Shown: piece after piece, positions 23,698-33,390 of the stretch
How positions within the stretch are numbered: the stretch's first letter is position 1
How the letters are laid out: every line of letters starts with the position of its first letter
NCBI GenBank assembly: GCA_017962495.1
Contig: JAGCVH010000019.1
Span: forward strand, 1-46,898
Origin: Bacteroidaceae bacterium
Lineage (GTDB): Bacteria; Bacteroidota; Bacteroidia; Bacteroidales; Bacteroidaceae
Length of the DNA stretch: 46,898 nt
Direction of reading: 5' to 3'
The notes under the pieces: generated by a model
Databases searched by the model: none
What the model was told of the DNA's origin: nothing
Seen by the model: the letters and a program-made list of their open reading frames with translations, nothing else
Made by a program: the position numbers and the translations under genes

Positions 23698-24924
23698 TTA
23701 CTTCATAGTAACAACGGCACGACGGTTGTAAGGATAGGGAGAGAGGATGTCTACACCACCCTGACCAGAGCACTCGATGTTCTCTTCAGCAACACCCATG
23801 TCCATCAGGACCTTCTTAACGGTGTTAGCACGGTTCTCAGACAGAGTCTGGTTCCAACCTGCGCTACCAGTTCTGCTATCAGCATAACCAGTAACAACAA
23901 CCTTCTTACCATGCTCCTTAGCGTAGTCAGCAATTTCCTTCACGTTAACCAAATCCTTCTTAGAAGCGATGTTCCACTTGTTCAGGTCGAAGAATACAGA
24001 AGCGCTTGTGCTACCGAACTCAGTAACGGTCTTAACAACTTCCTTGGTAACGGGCTTCTGGTTAGCCAACTTGTTCTTCAGAGCTGCGTTCTCAGCCTCA
24101 AGACCAGCGATAGAAGCGTTCAGAGCATCGAGCTGAGCCTTGTGGTTAGCCAAGATAGCATCCATGTCAGGAGCGTTGTCCCATCCTACCTTGCCCAGGT
24201 TTACACCAAGACCGGCAGAAATACCAACCTGGATGTCACGAGTACCGAAGATACGGGGGAAACTCTTCTGAGGAGTTCCATCATAGGGCTTAACTTTGCC
24301 ATCAAGATTGGTGTCACCTACGTTACCATAAACGTCCAAGTTCAAGTGCAGACGCTTGGTGAGGTTAAAGGTGTTCAAAACACCAACGGTTGCCAGAGGA
24401 GACCAATAGGTAGGATCGTCCTCATACTCGTCAGCTGTGCGACCGAGGTTAACCAATGCACCAACACCTCCGTAAAGAATAATGTTCCATACGCGGGGCT
24501 TGTAGCCACCAATCAGGTTGGTCAGGTTAATCATGGGCTGGAATTCGAAGTTAACCTGGTAGAAGGTAGGATTACCACCCTTTACGTAAGGTTCGTCCCA
24601 AGACTGGTAGTTTACTTGAGTACCCCAGCCACCCTGGACCTTAACACGCATACCGAATGCGGGAGTTGCCCACTTACCAACGCTCAGCTCACCGCCCCAA
24701 GAACGACGACCGGGCCAGAAGGGATTCTTCTTGTGGTAGTTTGTTCCGTGCTCCTGATTGGAGAAGAACGAGAGGTGAGTTACACCTGCATCAATGAACC
24801 AATTGTCCCAGAAGCCGTTAGTAACATAGCGATGCTTCAGAGTGGGATAGCTTTCAGTTGTAGTATCAGCCATTGCAAAACTAGCCAGACCGCAGAAAGC
24901 CAACAACATCATTAACTTTTTCAT
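23698..24924 (-). CDS. OmpA-family outer membrane protein
   Basis: A 408-residue protein with a signal peptide (residues 1-19, ending FAMAD). Residues about 20-250 form an eight-stranded barrel-like region. A short coiled segment (LNASIAGLEAENAALKNKL, about 260-285) precedes the C-terminal OmpA peptidoglycan-binding domain (about 305-408), where GYADSRTG holds the diaminopimelate-binding Asp and LSENRANTVKKVL the matching Arg. It should tether the outer membrane to the cell wall, as the major OmpA-like proteins of Porphyromonas and Bacteroides do. It has its own promoter, an about 80-nt leader and its own terminator, suggesting a highly expressed single gene. Confidence 0.95.
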   Translation of the reverse strand: MKKLMMLLAFCGLASFAMADTTTESYPTLKHRYVTNGFWDNWFIDAGVTHLSFFSNQEHGTNYHKKNPFWPGRRSWGGELSVGKWATPAFGMRVKVQGGWGTQVNYQSWDEPYVKGGNPTFYQVNFEFQPMINLTNLIGGYKPRVWNIILYGGVGALVNLGRTADEYEDDPTYWSPLATVGVLNTFNLTKRLHLNLDVYGNVGDTNLDGKVKPYDGTPQKSFPRIFGTRDIQVGISAGLGVNLGKVGWDNAPDMDAILANHKAQLDALNASIAGLEAENAALKNKLANQKPVTKEVVKTVTEFGSTSASVFFDLNKWNIASKKDLVNVKEIADYAKEHGKKVVVTGYADSRTGSAGWNQTLSENRANTVKKVLMDMGVAEENIECSGQGGVDILSPYPYNRRAVVTMK

Positions 24925-25012
24925 AATTTTTAGATTAAAAATGTTAATACTAATACTTGTTATCTCTTCTAAGTTATTTATACATGCAGGTTTTATCCCA
25001 CAATGTTCGGCG

Positions 25013-25046
25013 CAAAGTTACAAAAATATTATTGAATATATCCAAA
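25013..25046 (-). promoter_or_regulatory. Promoter of the OmpA-family gene
   Basis: TTTG (complement of 25,043-25,046), 22-base spacer, TAACTTTG (complement of 25,013-25,020). The leader of about 80 nt is longer than most here and could hold translational control, but I see no defined structure. Confidence 0.7.
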
Positions 25047-25094
25047 AGATTTTACGTTTTTTTACAAAAAATAGTACATTTTTGTTATTTTTTG

Positions 25095-26924
25095 TTATTT
25101 AAACAGCTTTTCGAGGGTTTCATGAGGGAATATTGCCACTATAACCTTGCCGTCTGGTGTGTAATTAGGCTCATCTTGTTGGAAGAGCTCATCCACAAGA
25201 TTTTCCATTTCCTGCTGAGTCAAAACGCCTCCCACGGGTATTGCTGCATCCCGAGCCATAGCCAAAGCCATTCGGTGGTGAAGTTCATTCTCCATATGCT
25301 GGCCACTCACTTTCAACGTCTCTATTATATCTTCTAAAAGTCGCCTCGGGTCAACACCCTCAAAACCTGCCGGCATACCCTGAACTGAATAGCTGCCACC
25401 TCCTAACGAAGACATTTCAAAACCTAATGCACGTAATTCATCCTGGATTTCTTCTAGTAATGGAGCATCTGACATGGAGAACTGAATCAGTTCTGGGAAT
25501 AATAATCCTTGAGAAGAGGATGGTTGCCCATTGAGTTGCGCCTTATACCTATTATATAATATACGCGTATGCGCGCGATGTTGGTCAATTACCATTAACC
25601 CAGAGCGTACCTCTGTCACGATGTACTGACCACGATACTGATAATGGAGGGCGCTTCGCTCAATATCCGACAAGTTCAATTGATCATCAAATAAGTCAAC
25701 TTTCTCTTGAGGTTTTGGTGGATCAACCTCATTTGTGGGATTGAGTGCAGGATATAATTGCTGCCAATTGTCAGGTATATCCTTGCGATTTGATTCCGTG
25801 TTCTTAAAGGGGTTATACGTATGGTCAATAGTAACCCGTGGAATTGGTGTATAATTATTTTTCGAGGACGATGGGTTATATACAGGAATATTCTTAGGCC
25901 GTCCATCAACGTCGAAGTCAATTATGGGCACTGCATTAAATCGACCTAAAGCCTCCTTAACAGCAGCCATAAGGATCTGCCATATCGCCTGCTCGTTTTC
26001 AAACTTTATTTCCGTTTTAGTTGGATGGATATTTACATCGATTGACGATGGGTCAACCTGCATATAAAGAATATACGGAACTTGTTCGGTCGGTTGAATC
26101 AAACCTTCAAAGGCCTCTTGCACCGCCTTGTGGAAATAGGGATGACGCATATAACGCCCATTGATAAAGAAGAATTGCCGAACTCCTTTCTTACGTGCCG
26201 ATTCTGGTTTCCCCACATATCCATGTAGCGTGCACAAAGTCGTATCCACATCTACGCTAAGCAATTGCTCCCCAAGTTTCTTGCCAAACAATGTTGCTAT
26301 GCGTTGTTTATGGGACTCAGGTAACAACGTTGTCATCAAGTGATCGTTGTGCGTAAATGTAAAATGCAGATTTGGATTCACTAAAGCCACGCGCTCAAAC
26401 TCCTGAATGATATTTGAGAGTTCTGTTTGATTGCTCTTTAGGAACTTCCGACGGGCAGGAACATTATAAAAAAGATTCTGAACCAAGAAATTACATCCAA
26501 CAGGACAGTTATCCACTTCTTGAGAAACCACCCTCCCACCTTCGATTGTGAGACATGTTCCTAAATCTGCGTCTGCAGCATGGGTTCGAAGAGTTACATG
26601 TGACACCGCAGCAATACTGGGTAAGGCTTCACCTCGAAAGCCCATCGTAGTTAGGCTAAATAAGTCGGATGCTTGAGATATTTTACTGGTAGCATGTCGT
26701 TCAAAAGCCAAACGAGCATCAGTTTCCGACATTCCCTTTCCGTTATCAAGCACCTGTATAGAAGTACGGCCGGCATCCACTACTACAACATCAATACGAT
26801 GGGCACCTGCATCGACTGAATTTTCGAGCAGTTCCTTAATAACAGAAGAAGGGCGTTGTATGACCTCACCTGCTGCTATTTGATTAGCCACGGAGTCGGG
26901 CAACAAATGAATGATGTCTGCCAT
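25095..26924 (-). CDS. mutL: DNA mismatch repair protein MutL
   Basis: A 609-residue GHKL ATPase that links MutS mismatch recognition to repair. N-terminal motifs are clear: KELLENSVDAGA, VLDNGKGM, RHATSKI and TMGFRGEALPSI. The C-terminal dimerisation domain spans about 425-600. The endonuclease motif DQHA(X)2E(X)4E is degenerate: the protein has DQHRAHTRILYN, with both Glu replaced. I start at the ATG at 26,922-26,924 (MADIIHLLPDSVANQIAAGE), which matches the family N-terminus; the frame extends 20 codons further but into the upstream gene's end. It is last in the guaB operon. Confidence 0.95.
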   Translation of the reverse strand: MADIIHLLPDSVANQIAAGEVIQRPSSVIKELLENSVDAGAHRIDVVVVDAGRTSIQVLDNGKGMSETDARLAFERHATSKISQASDLFSLTTMGFRGEALPSIAAVSHVTLRTHAADADLGTCLTIEGGRVVSQEVDNCPVGCNFLVQNLFYNVPARRKFLKSNQTELSNIIQEFERVALVNPNLHFTFTHNDHLMTTLLPESHKQRIATLFGKKLGEQLLSVDVDTTLCTLHGYVGKPESARKKGVRQFFFINGRYMRHPYFHKAVQEAFEGLIQPTEQVPYILYMQVDPSSIDVNIHPTKTEIKFENEQAIWQILMAAVKEALGRFNAVPIIDFDVDGRPKNIPVYNPSSSKNNYTPIPRVTIDHTYNPFKNTESNRKDIPDNWQQLYPALNPTNEVDPPKPQEKVDLFDDQLNLSDIERSALHYQYRGQYIVTEVRSGLMVIDQHRAHTRILYNRYKAQLNGQPSSSQGLLFPELIQFSMSDAPLLEEIQDELRALGFEMSSLGGGSYSVQGMPAGFEGVDPRRLLEDIIETLKVSGQHMENELHHRMALAMARDAAIPVGGVLTQQEMENLVDELFQQDEPNYTPDGKVIVAIFPHETLEKLFK

Positions 26925-26937
26925 AACTTGCCTAAGG

Positions 26938-27225
26938 CTATAACCTTCCCATAATAATATAACGCCAGATAAGCGCCAATACAAGTATTATCATCAGTGC
27001 CAAAGGCCAACTCAGACGATGTTCACGCTGACTGGCACGATGGGCATGTGGAGTAAACTTGGAAAACTTACCCTTAAACCTGTCTGGATCAATATCATCG
27101 GCAGGGAGTTCACCCATTTCACGTTTAACGTCACGAACTATCTTGTCGAGTCGGTCTTTTCTTTCACTCGTGTACATACTAATCCTTCTATACTTACGAG
27201 GTTCTCGTGTCTGAAACATTCCCAT
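26938..27225 (-). CDS. Small C-terminally anchored membrane protein
   Basis: A 95-residue protein: charged N-terminal part (residues 1-70, with SERKDRLDKIVRDVKREMGE) and one C-terminal membrane helix (about 73-90, WPLALMIILVLALIWRYII) ending MGRL. I recognise no named family, though a small protein between an OstA-like gene and mutL is a recurring Bacteroidales arrangement as I recall. It lies 13 bp before mutL and 26 bp after the OstA-like gene, so it is in the operon. Position hints at envelope assembly, not proven. Confidence 0.75.
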   Translation of the reverse strand: MGMFQTREPRKYRRISMYTSERKDRLDKIVRDVKREMGELPADDIDPDRFKGKFSKFTPHAHRASQREHRLSWPLALMIILVLALIWRYIIMGRL

Positions 27226-27251
27226 AGCTTATTCTCCTTTGTCTATGTTTC

Positions 27252-28916
27252 TTATTTCACAATCATAATACTTTGCTCTCCATCTTCATTACCTGAGAAC
27301 TTTTGCTTAGGAGCAGCATGGCGTACGCTCTCCTTCAGTTCTGTTCCAGCTTTCTTGGGACGCCAGTTGAATATGTCATCCTTGTCTATTGGCCGCACAT
27401 AGTCGAACCAACTGAAATTCTCAAGATACAACTTGTCAGAGGGGATTTGGAAAGGTGGATACATCGTATGGATAGACTCCGGCATCCAGATTTTCTGCAA
27501 CTTACGGCCTTTCATATACACCTTCATTTGACTCGTCTCAGCATTATTCATGCCAACCATCATGGAATCGTCGTCAAAAATAAAGTAATTGACATATACA
27601 TTCATGTCCGCCACAGAGAGATAAGGGTCTTTGCCATTGAAATACAGGTGCATTTCTTTACTAGCCACCTGATTATAATGCACTGAATCGATTCGTTCTA
27701 CCGAGAGCGCCTGATTAATCACATACACGCTATCCAATGTCGAATCGTTACGCCAAGCCTTGATTTCCTCTCCTAAAAGCTGTTGCCCTTGTTGCCACAC
27801 GATAGGGTCTTTGTACATAGTCGTACAAGAATCCCGTCCGTCATACACCATCGAGTCACATACAGCTTGCAAGTCCACACGATAAGCACGAACCCTATGA
27901 TGAGCATGGACCATGCGATACATGCTATCCGTATTAATATAAAATGTCTTAAGGAAAATAGAATCTGCATGGACATAACCCGTATCACGCTGAGAGTAAT
28001 CGATTAGTACTGCGCTGTCAGCCGCTTCGGCATATCCATTTTTGTCATCATAGAGTGCATAATTACCGATGAACATGTTCTTGTTCAACGTGTCTTTATA
28101 AATGACATTGCCAAAAGCCTTTCCAACAGAATCTTTAGCATTCCAGCAAACGCTATCACCAACCAAGGCTTTATATCCATTTTGTAAGATGGAGCGATTC
28201 AGCAGATACGACTCATCTGAATTCGTGTTATAGAACCCGTCCTCCGTATAAATATGGTTACCCCCATTGTCTATATTACTTGGACCAAGCACATGAGCCA
28301 ATCCTGTACGAGAATTGTAATGAAGTGTATCACTAATAAGAACAGAACGAGCATCCTTTGGTGGACGAGGGTTCACAAGTCGAACATTATAATTAAACAC
28401 AGCTTCACGAGTCGTCGGACTATACTCTCCCCAATCGCTTGTCAGTTCATTATCTTTGTCTACCAATCTTCCACCTTCAAAATAATAGCCCAAATCATAG
28501 AGGCGGTCGTAATCTAAAGAATCGGCATAGAGAGTTGTTTCACGATGCTTCAACACGACGTTGTGTCGAACACGCGCCATTTGATCAAGCCCATCATAAT
28601 ACAAAACATCTCCTACCAGAGAGAGAGTATCACCCTGGCGCATTCTAACATGTCCAAAAGCATCGAACGAATTTGTAGCCTCGTAGAAGAGCGCGCTGTC
28701 ACAATACATCAACGTGCCCTCATGGTCGAAACGCACATTCCCCACCAGGAATTGCGCTGTGGGGTGTACGCGTTGGTTAAAATAAAGCTTGTCGGCATGC
28801 AGGAGGTGTACACGGGAATCCGAAGGTTTCCGCCCTCCTTTTCGCACTGGCCCCATTGTCATAGACAAAGAGAGTAGAGCAAAAAGACATAGCCATATCG
28901 ACCTGAAGTGCTTCAT
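27252..28916 (-). CDS. OstA-like (LPS-transport-domain) protein
   Basis: A 554-residue protein with an N-terminal signal-anchor-like segment (IWLCLFALLSLSMTM). The OstA/LptA-type beta-jellyroll is suggested by recurring LYCDSALFYEATNSFDAFG and LYADSLDYDRLYDLGYY units in which a polymer-like beta repeat recurs every 25-35 residues. LptA and LptD use this fold to pass lipopolysaccharide across the periplasm, so a role in LPS export is the natural inference. Its start overlaps the stop of the upstream chaperone gene by 4 bp (ATGA, 28,913-28,916), indicating translational coupling. Confidence 0.85.
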   Translation of the reverse strand: MKHFRSIWLCLFALLSLSMTMGPVRKGGRKPSDSRVHLLHADKLYFNQRVHPTAQFLVGNVRFDHEGTLMYCDSALFYEATNSFDAFGHVRMRQGDTLSLVGDVLYYDGLDQMARVRHNVVLKHRETTLYADSLDYDRLYDLGYYFEGGRLVDKDNELTSDWGEYSPTTREAVFNYNVRLVNPRPPKDARSVLISDTLHYNSRTGLAHVLGPSNIDNGGNHIYTEDGFYNTNSDESYLLNRSILQNGYKALVGDSVCWNAKDSVGKAFGNVIYKDTLNKNMFIGNYALYDDKNGYAEAADSAVLIDYSQRDTGYVHADSIFLKTFYINTDSMYRMVHAHHRVRAYRVDLQAVCDSMVYDGRDSCTTMYKDPIVWQQGQQLLGEEIKAWRNDSTLDSVYVINQALSVERIDSVHYNQVASKEMHLYFNGKDPYLSVADMNVYVNYFIFDDDSMMVGMNNAETSQMKVYMKGRKLQKIWMPESIHTMYPPFQIPSDKLYLENFSWFDYVRPIDKDDIFNWRPKKAGTELKESVRHAAPKQKFSGNEDGEQSIMIVK

Positions 28917-30304
28917 TTAACCCATCCAGGATACTCAAAATCACAATCACGCCAATCCTCATGGATGCGAATATATGTATTCTTCTGCTTGTTTCGTATC
29001 CATTCGTCAATAAGATCTTCCTTTTTCTTGTTCAGAACAATCTCACGCAACACCTGAAAGTCCTCGGAAATACTGGCGCGATGAGTCTTGATACGACTCT
29101 TCAGCTTAGCAATTGCGCAAACGGTCTTTGTCTGCCGGTCCATCATTTTAAAAGGCTTTGAGATCTCCCCAATCTCCATTCCGTCTATCACACGAGCAAG
29201 TTCAGGAGACAAGTTTGCAAGTTCTCTCATCTCAAACTTTGACGTTTGCATCGCAGTTCCGTCAGACTTCCGCTTTTGATTAGTCAACAAACCATGATTG
29301 CTTCTGGTATCTTTATCATCGCTTATAAGCGTAGCACCATCCTCAAACGAGAACTTTTCATTACGAATGTCATCAGCAATGGAGTCAAGTCGCAACAAGG
29401 CAACATCTATGTCTTTCTGAGCAACTACAGGTTTGCGCAAAATATGACGAACCTTTATTTTATCTCCTCGTTTATCAATAAGTTGAATAATGTGAAAACC
29501 ATACTCTGACTCAACAACCTTCGAAACTTTCTTTGGGTCTGTCAGGCTGAAAGCAACATTGGCAAAGGCAGGATCCAAATCACTTTTACTCATATAAGGA
29601 AGCTCTCCCCCTTGCAACTTTGTCTCTTGGTCTTCACTATTGAGAATTGCAAGTGTCGAAAACGGCATACTCCCAGAAACCACACGCTCTGCATATCCTC
29701 GCAGTTCCTCCTTGACACGATTTATCTCCTCCTCTGGGATATTGGGGTGCTGTACCAGAATCTCCACCTCTACCTGTGTGGGAATCAAAGGAAGGGAATC
29801 CTCTGGCATATCCTTAAAAAAACGACGCACTTCCGCTGGACTGACTTTAACATCCTCAGTCAGTTTTTCACGCATCATCTTCACCGTTAGTTCATCCTTA
29901 TATCGGTCATGCAGCTCCTCACGAATTTGGGATATAGGCATCGACGTATACTCCTCCAGCTTCTCCTTGCTTCCTGCCGAAAGAACCAACTCATTGAGGC
30001 GTCTGTCAACATCCGAATTCACCTGAGCATCAGTCACTTCGATACTGTCTATTACTGCCTGATGGAGAAACAGCTTCTGAATAGCCAGACGCTCAGGTAT
30101 CACACAATAAGGGTTTCCCTTTATCTGTGACCATGATGGGTCGTTTCGCAGACCTTCTACATCGCTCTTCAAAATAGCCTCATCACCCACCACCCATATA
30201 ACTTCGTCAACTGTATTATTCACCTGTTGAGCAAATAGAGGTGAGAGGAAAGGGGTGAGAGGAAAGATAATTGTTATGATTGCTAAAACTATGCGCTTCA
30301 TCAT
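28913..30304 (-). CDS. SurA-like periplasmic peptidyl-prolyl isomerase/chaperone
   Basis: A 463-residue protein with signal peptide (about residues 1-25, ending LFAQQ). A SurA-type N-terminal helical domain (VDEVIWVVGDEAILKSDVEG) is followed by one clear parvulin domain (about 165-275, with GGELPYMSKSDLDPAFANVAF and SEYGFHIIQLIDKRGDKIKVRHIL) and a second, more divergent one. SurA escorts outer-membrane proteins to the Bam complex. The neighbouring PpiC-type and OstA-like genes fit an outer-membrane assembly operon. The signal peptide contains a short PLTPFLSPLF repeat at DNA level. Confidence 0.9.
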   Translation of the reverse strand: MMKRIVLAIITIIFPLTPFLSPLFAQQVNNTVDEVIWVVGDEAILKSDVEGLRNDPSWSQIKGNPYCVIPERLAIQKLFLHQAVIDSIEVTDAQVNSDVDRRLNELVLSAGSKEKLEEYTSMPISQIREELHDRYKDELTVKMMREKLTEDVKVSPAEVRRFFKDMPEDSLPLIPTQVEVEILVQHPNIPEEEINRVKEELRGYAERVVSGSMPFSTLAILNSEDQETKLQGGELPYMSKSDLDPAFANVAFSLTDPKKVSKVVESEYGFHIIQLIDKRGDKIKVRHILRKPVVAQKDIDVALLRLDSIADDIRNEKFSFEDGATLISDDKDTRSNHGLLTNQKRKSDGTAMQTSKFEMRELANLSPELARVIDGMEIGEISKPFKMMDRQTKTVCAIAKLKSRIKTHRASISEDFQVLREIVLNKKKEDLIDEWIRNKQKNTYIRIHEDWRDCDFEYPGWVK

Positions 30305-30332
30305 CCAAATAAAAAGTAAATCGTAACTGGGT

Positions 30333-31757
30333 TTAGTGCTTATTTACTGTGGCAAGAACTTCAGGATATTTTTCAACAGCATAACGACGGCGCAAATCCT
30401 CCACGAACTTCCGTTCGCATTCGCCTTGATAGTCGGTTACTACCTGGCTATTAATGTCAGTCCATTTCTGTGGACCTTTCTTCAAAGTGCGACCAATGAT
30501 TGCAGCATAAGGATACCCTTTGCGCTCGCGTGTCTTCCCTTCTTTCACTTTAAAGACGAGAGAATCAACAAATGCATGTTCTCCCTTTTCATATAAGCGA
30601 GGTTGCTCCATCCTGACGGTAACACTATCCTTGTTGAAAGCATCGCGAACCACCTTGGTCCAGTTTTCCTCATCCACACCCTTCAAGAGTTTTTTCACTT
30701 TCTTTACATCGGCCTTTTCTTTCGCATAATACACCATTCCATGAAAGTGGGGAGTATTCCACGCATATTGTTTCTTATTCTCCTTGAAATAATTCTCAAG
30801 AGCTACCGTGTCCGATGCCGCAGGATCCCAAATCTGAGACTTACTGATTTCATACAGCAACAGACCATCGTGATACTCTTGAACCAAATACTTCAAATCC
30901 AAATCTTTAGCGCATAAGCGTTCTGTTTCAGCATCCAAAAGCTGTTCGGGAGTCATCCCTCTGGCTGTAGCAATACTATCAGTGGCTTTCTGCGCAAGAC
31001 GCTCACCCAACCCACGAGCCTCTAAGAATTGTTGTATCTGAGGTTTAAGTTCCTCGTAGGGTTCCAATTGTTTGCAATCCACCAACTTTACAATATGATA
31101 TCCAACGGTGGACAAGAATGGAGCCGATGTCTCACCTTTCTTCAATTGATACATCACCTTCTCAAACTCTGGAACGAGCTGACCAGGACCAAACCACGTT
31201 AGTTCACCTCCACGAACAGACGACTGGGGGTCCTCTGAACATTTCTTAGCCAGTTCGGCAAAATCACCACCAGATTGCAAAGCCTGATAGATACTGTCAA
31301 TGCGAACTTTCTTTGCTTCTTGCTCCTCGGCTGTACTCTTTTGAGGTACACGCAAGAAGATATGTGCAGGCAGACGCAAGTCGTGTCCATCCAACTGTTT
31401 CAGCATACCATCGTAATAATCACGCACTTCTGCTTCTTCGGAACCTTCCGGCACAAGCAGGGGACGTATTTGCTGGTCGCGATATGTACGGAACTCATCG
31501 AGAAAAGCACTTGTTGTATCCATCTTGGCGTCTTCGGCTGCTTTTACCTTTAACTTATAGTTGATAAAGAGTTCTACATACTCTTCCAAATCCTTTCGGT
31601 CAATGACGTTCTCCGTATTGTTCTTATTATAGTTGTACTCAAACTCGGAACGAGTAATCGGAGTTCCTGCAATCTTCATCACCACGGGGTCATTATCCTG
31701 TGCCTGCAATGAGGACAGAAACGATAAACCGACAATCAAAAATGCTATACGTTTCAT
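30333..31757 (-). CDS. Periplasmic parvulin-type peptidyl-prolyl isomerase
   Basis: A 474-residue protein with signal peptide (residues 1-19, ending SLQAQ). A SurA-like N-terminal segment (VVMKIAGTPITRSEFEYNY) precedes a parvulin domain (about 125-235, with GGELTWFGPGQLVPEFEKV and STVGYHIVKLVD). The C-terminal half is helical and charged. It probably helps fold periplasmic or outer-membrane proteins and is paralogous in layout to the next gene, 28 bp downstream. It lies 38 bp after guaB. Confidence 0.9.
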   Translation of the reverse strand: MKRIAFLIVGLSFLSSLQAQDNDPVVMKIAGTPITRSEFEYNYNKNNTENVIDRKDLEEYVELFINYKLKVKAAEDAKMDTTSAFLDEFRTYRDQQIRPLLVPEGSEEAEVRDYYDGMLKQLDGHDLRLPAHIFLRVPQKSTAEEQEAKKVRIDSIYQALQSGGDFAELAKKCSEDPQSSVRGGELTWFGPGQLVPEFEKVMYQLKKGETSAPFLSTVGYHIVKLVDCKQLEPYEELKPQIQQFLEARGLGERLAQKATDSIATARGMTPEQLLDAETERLCAKDLDLKYLVQEYHDGLLLYEISKSQIWDPAASDTVALENYFKENKKQYAWNTPHFHGMVYYAKEKADVKKVKKLLKGVDEENWTKVVRDAFNKDSVTVRMEQPRLYEKGEHAFVDSLVFKVKEGKTRERKGYPYAAIIGRTLKKGPQKWTDINSQVVTDYQGECERKFVEDLRRRYAVEKYPEVLATVNKH

Positions 31758-31795
31758 TATTTAAATAATTTTATGATCAATGTAGATAGTCAATA

Positions 31796-33277
<1,482 letters not shown>

Positions 33278-33305
33278 TTAATGGTGTTTTTAGTGAATTT
33301 GTCGG

Positions 33306-33335
33306 CAAAGATAGTAAAACTAAGGGAAATACAAA
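33306..33335 (-). promoter_or_regulatory. Promoter of the guaB operon
   Basis: TTTG (complement of 33,332-33,335), 18-base spacer, TATCTTTG (complement of 33,306-33,313). The leader is about 25 nt. Confidence 0.75.
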
Positions 33336-33390
33336 AAGAATTAATTCTTTTTATACTTCTCTAACACGCTTTTCTAGGTAGAATGTAGGA

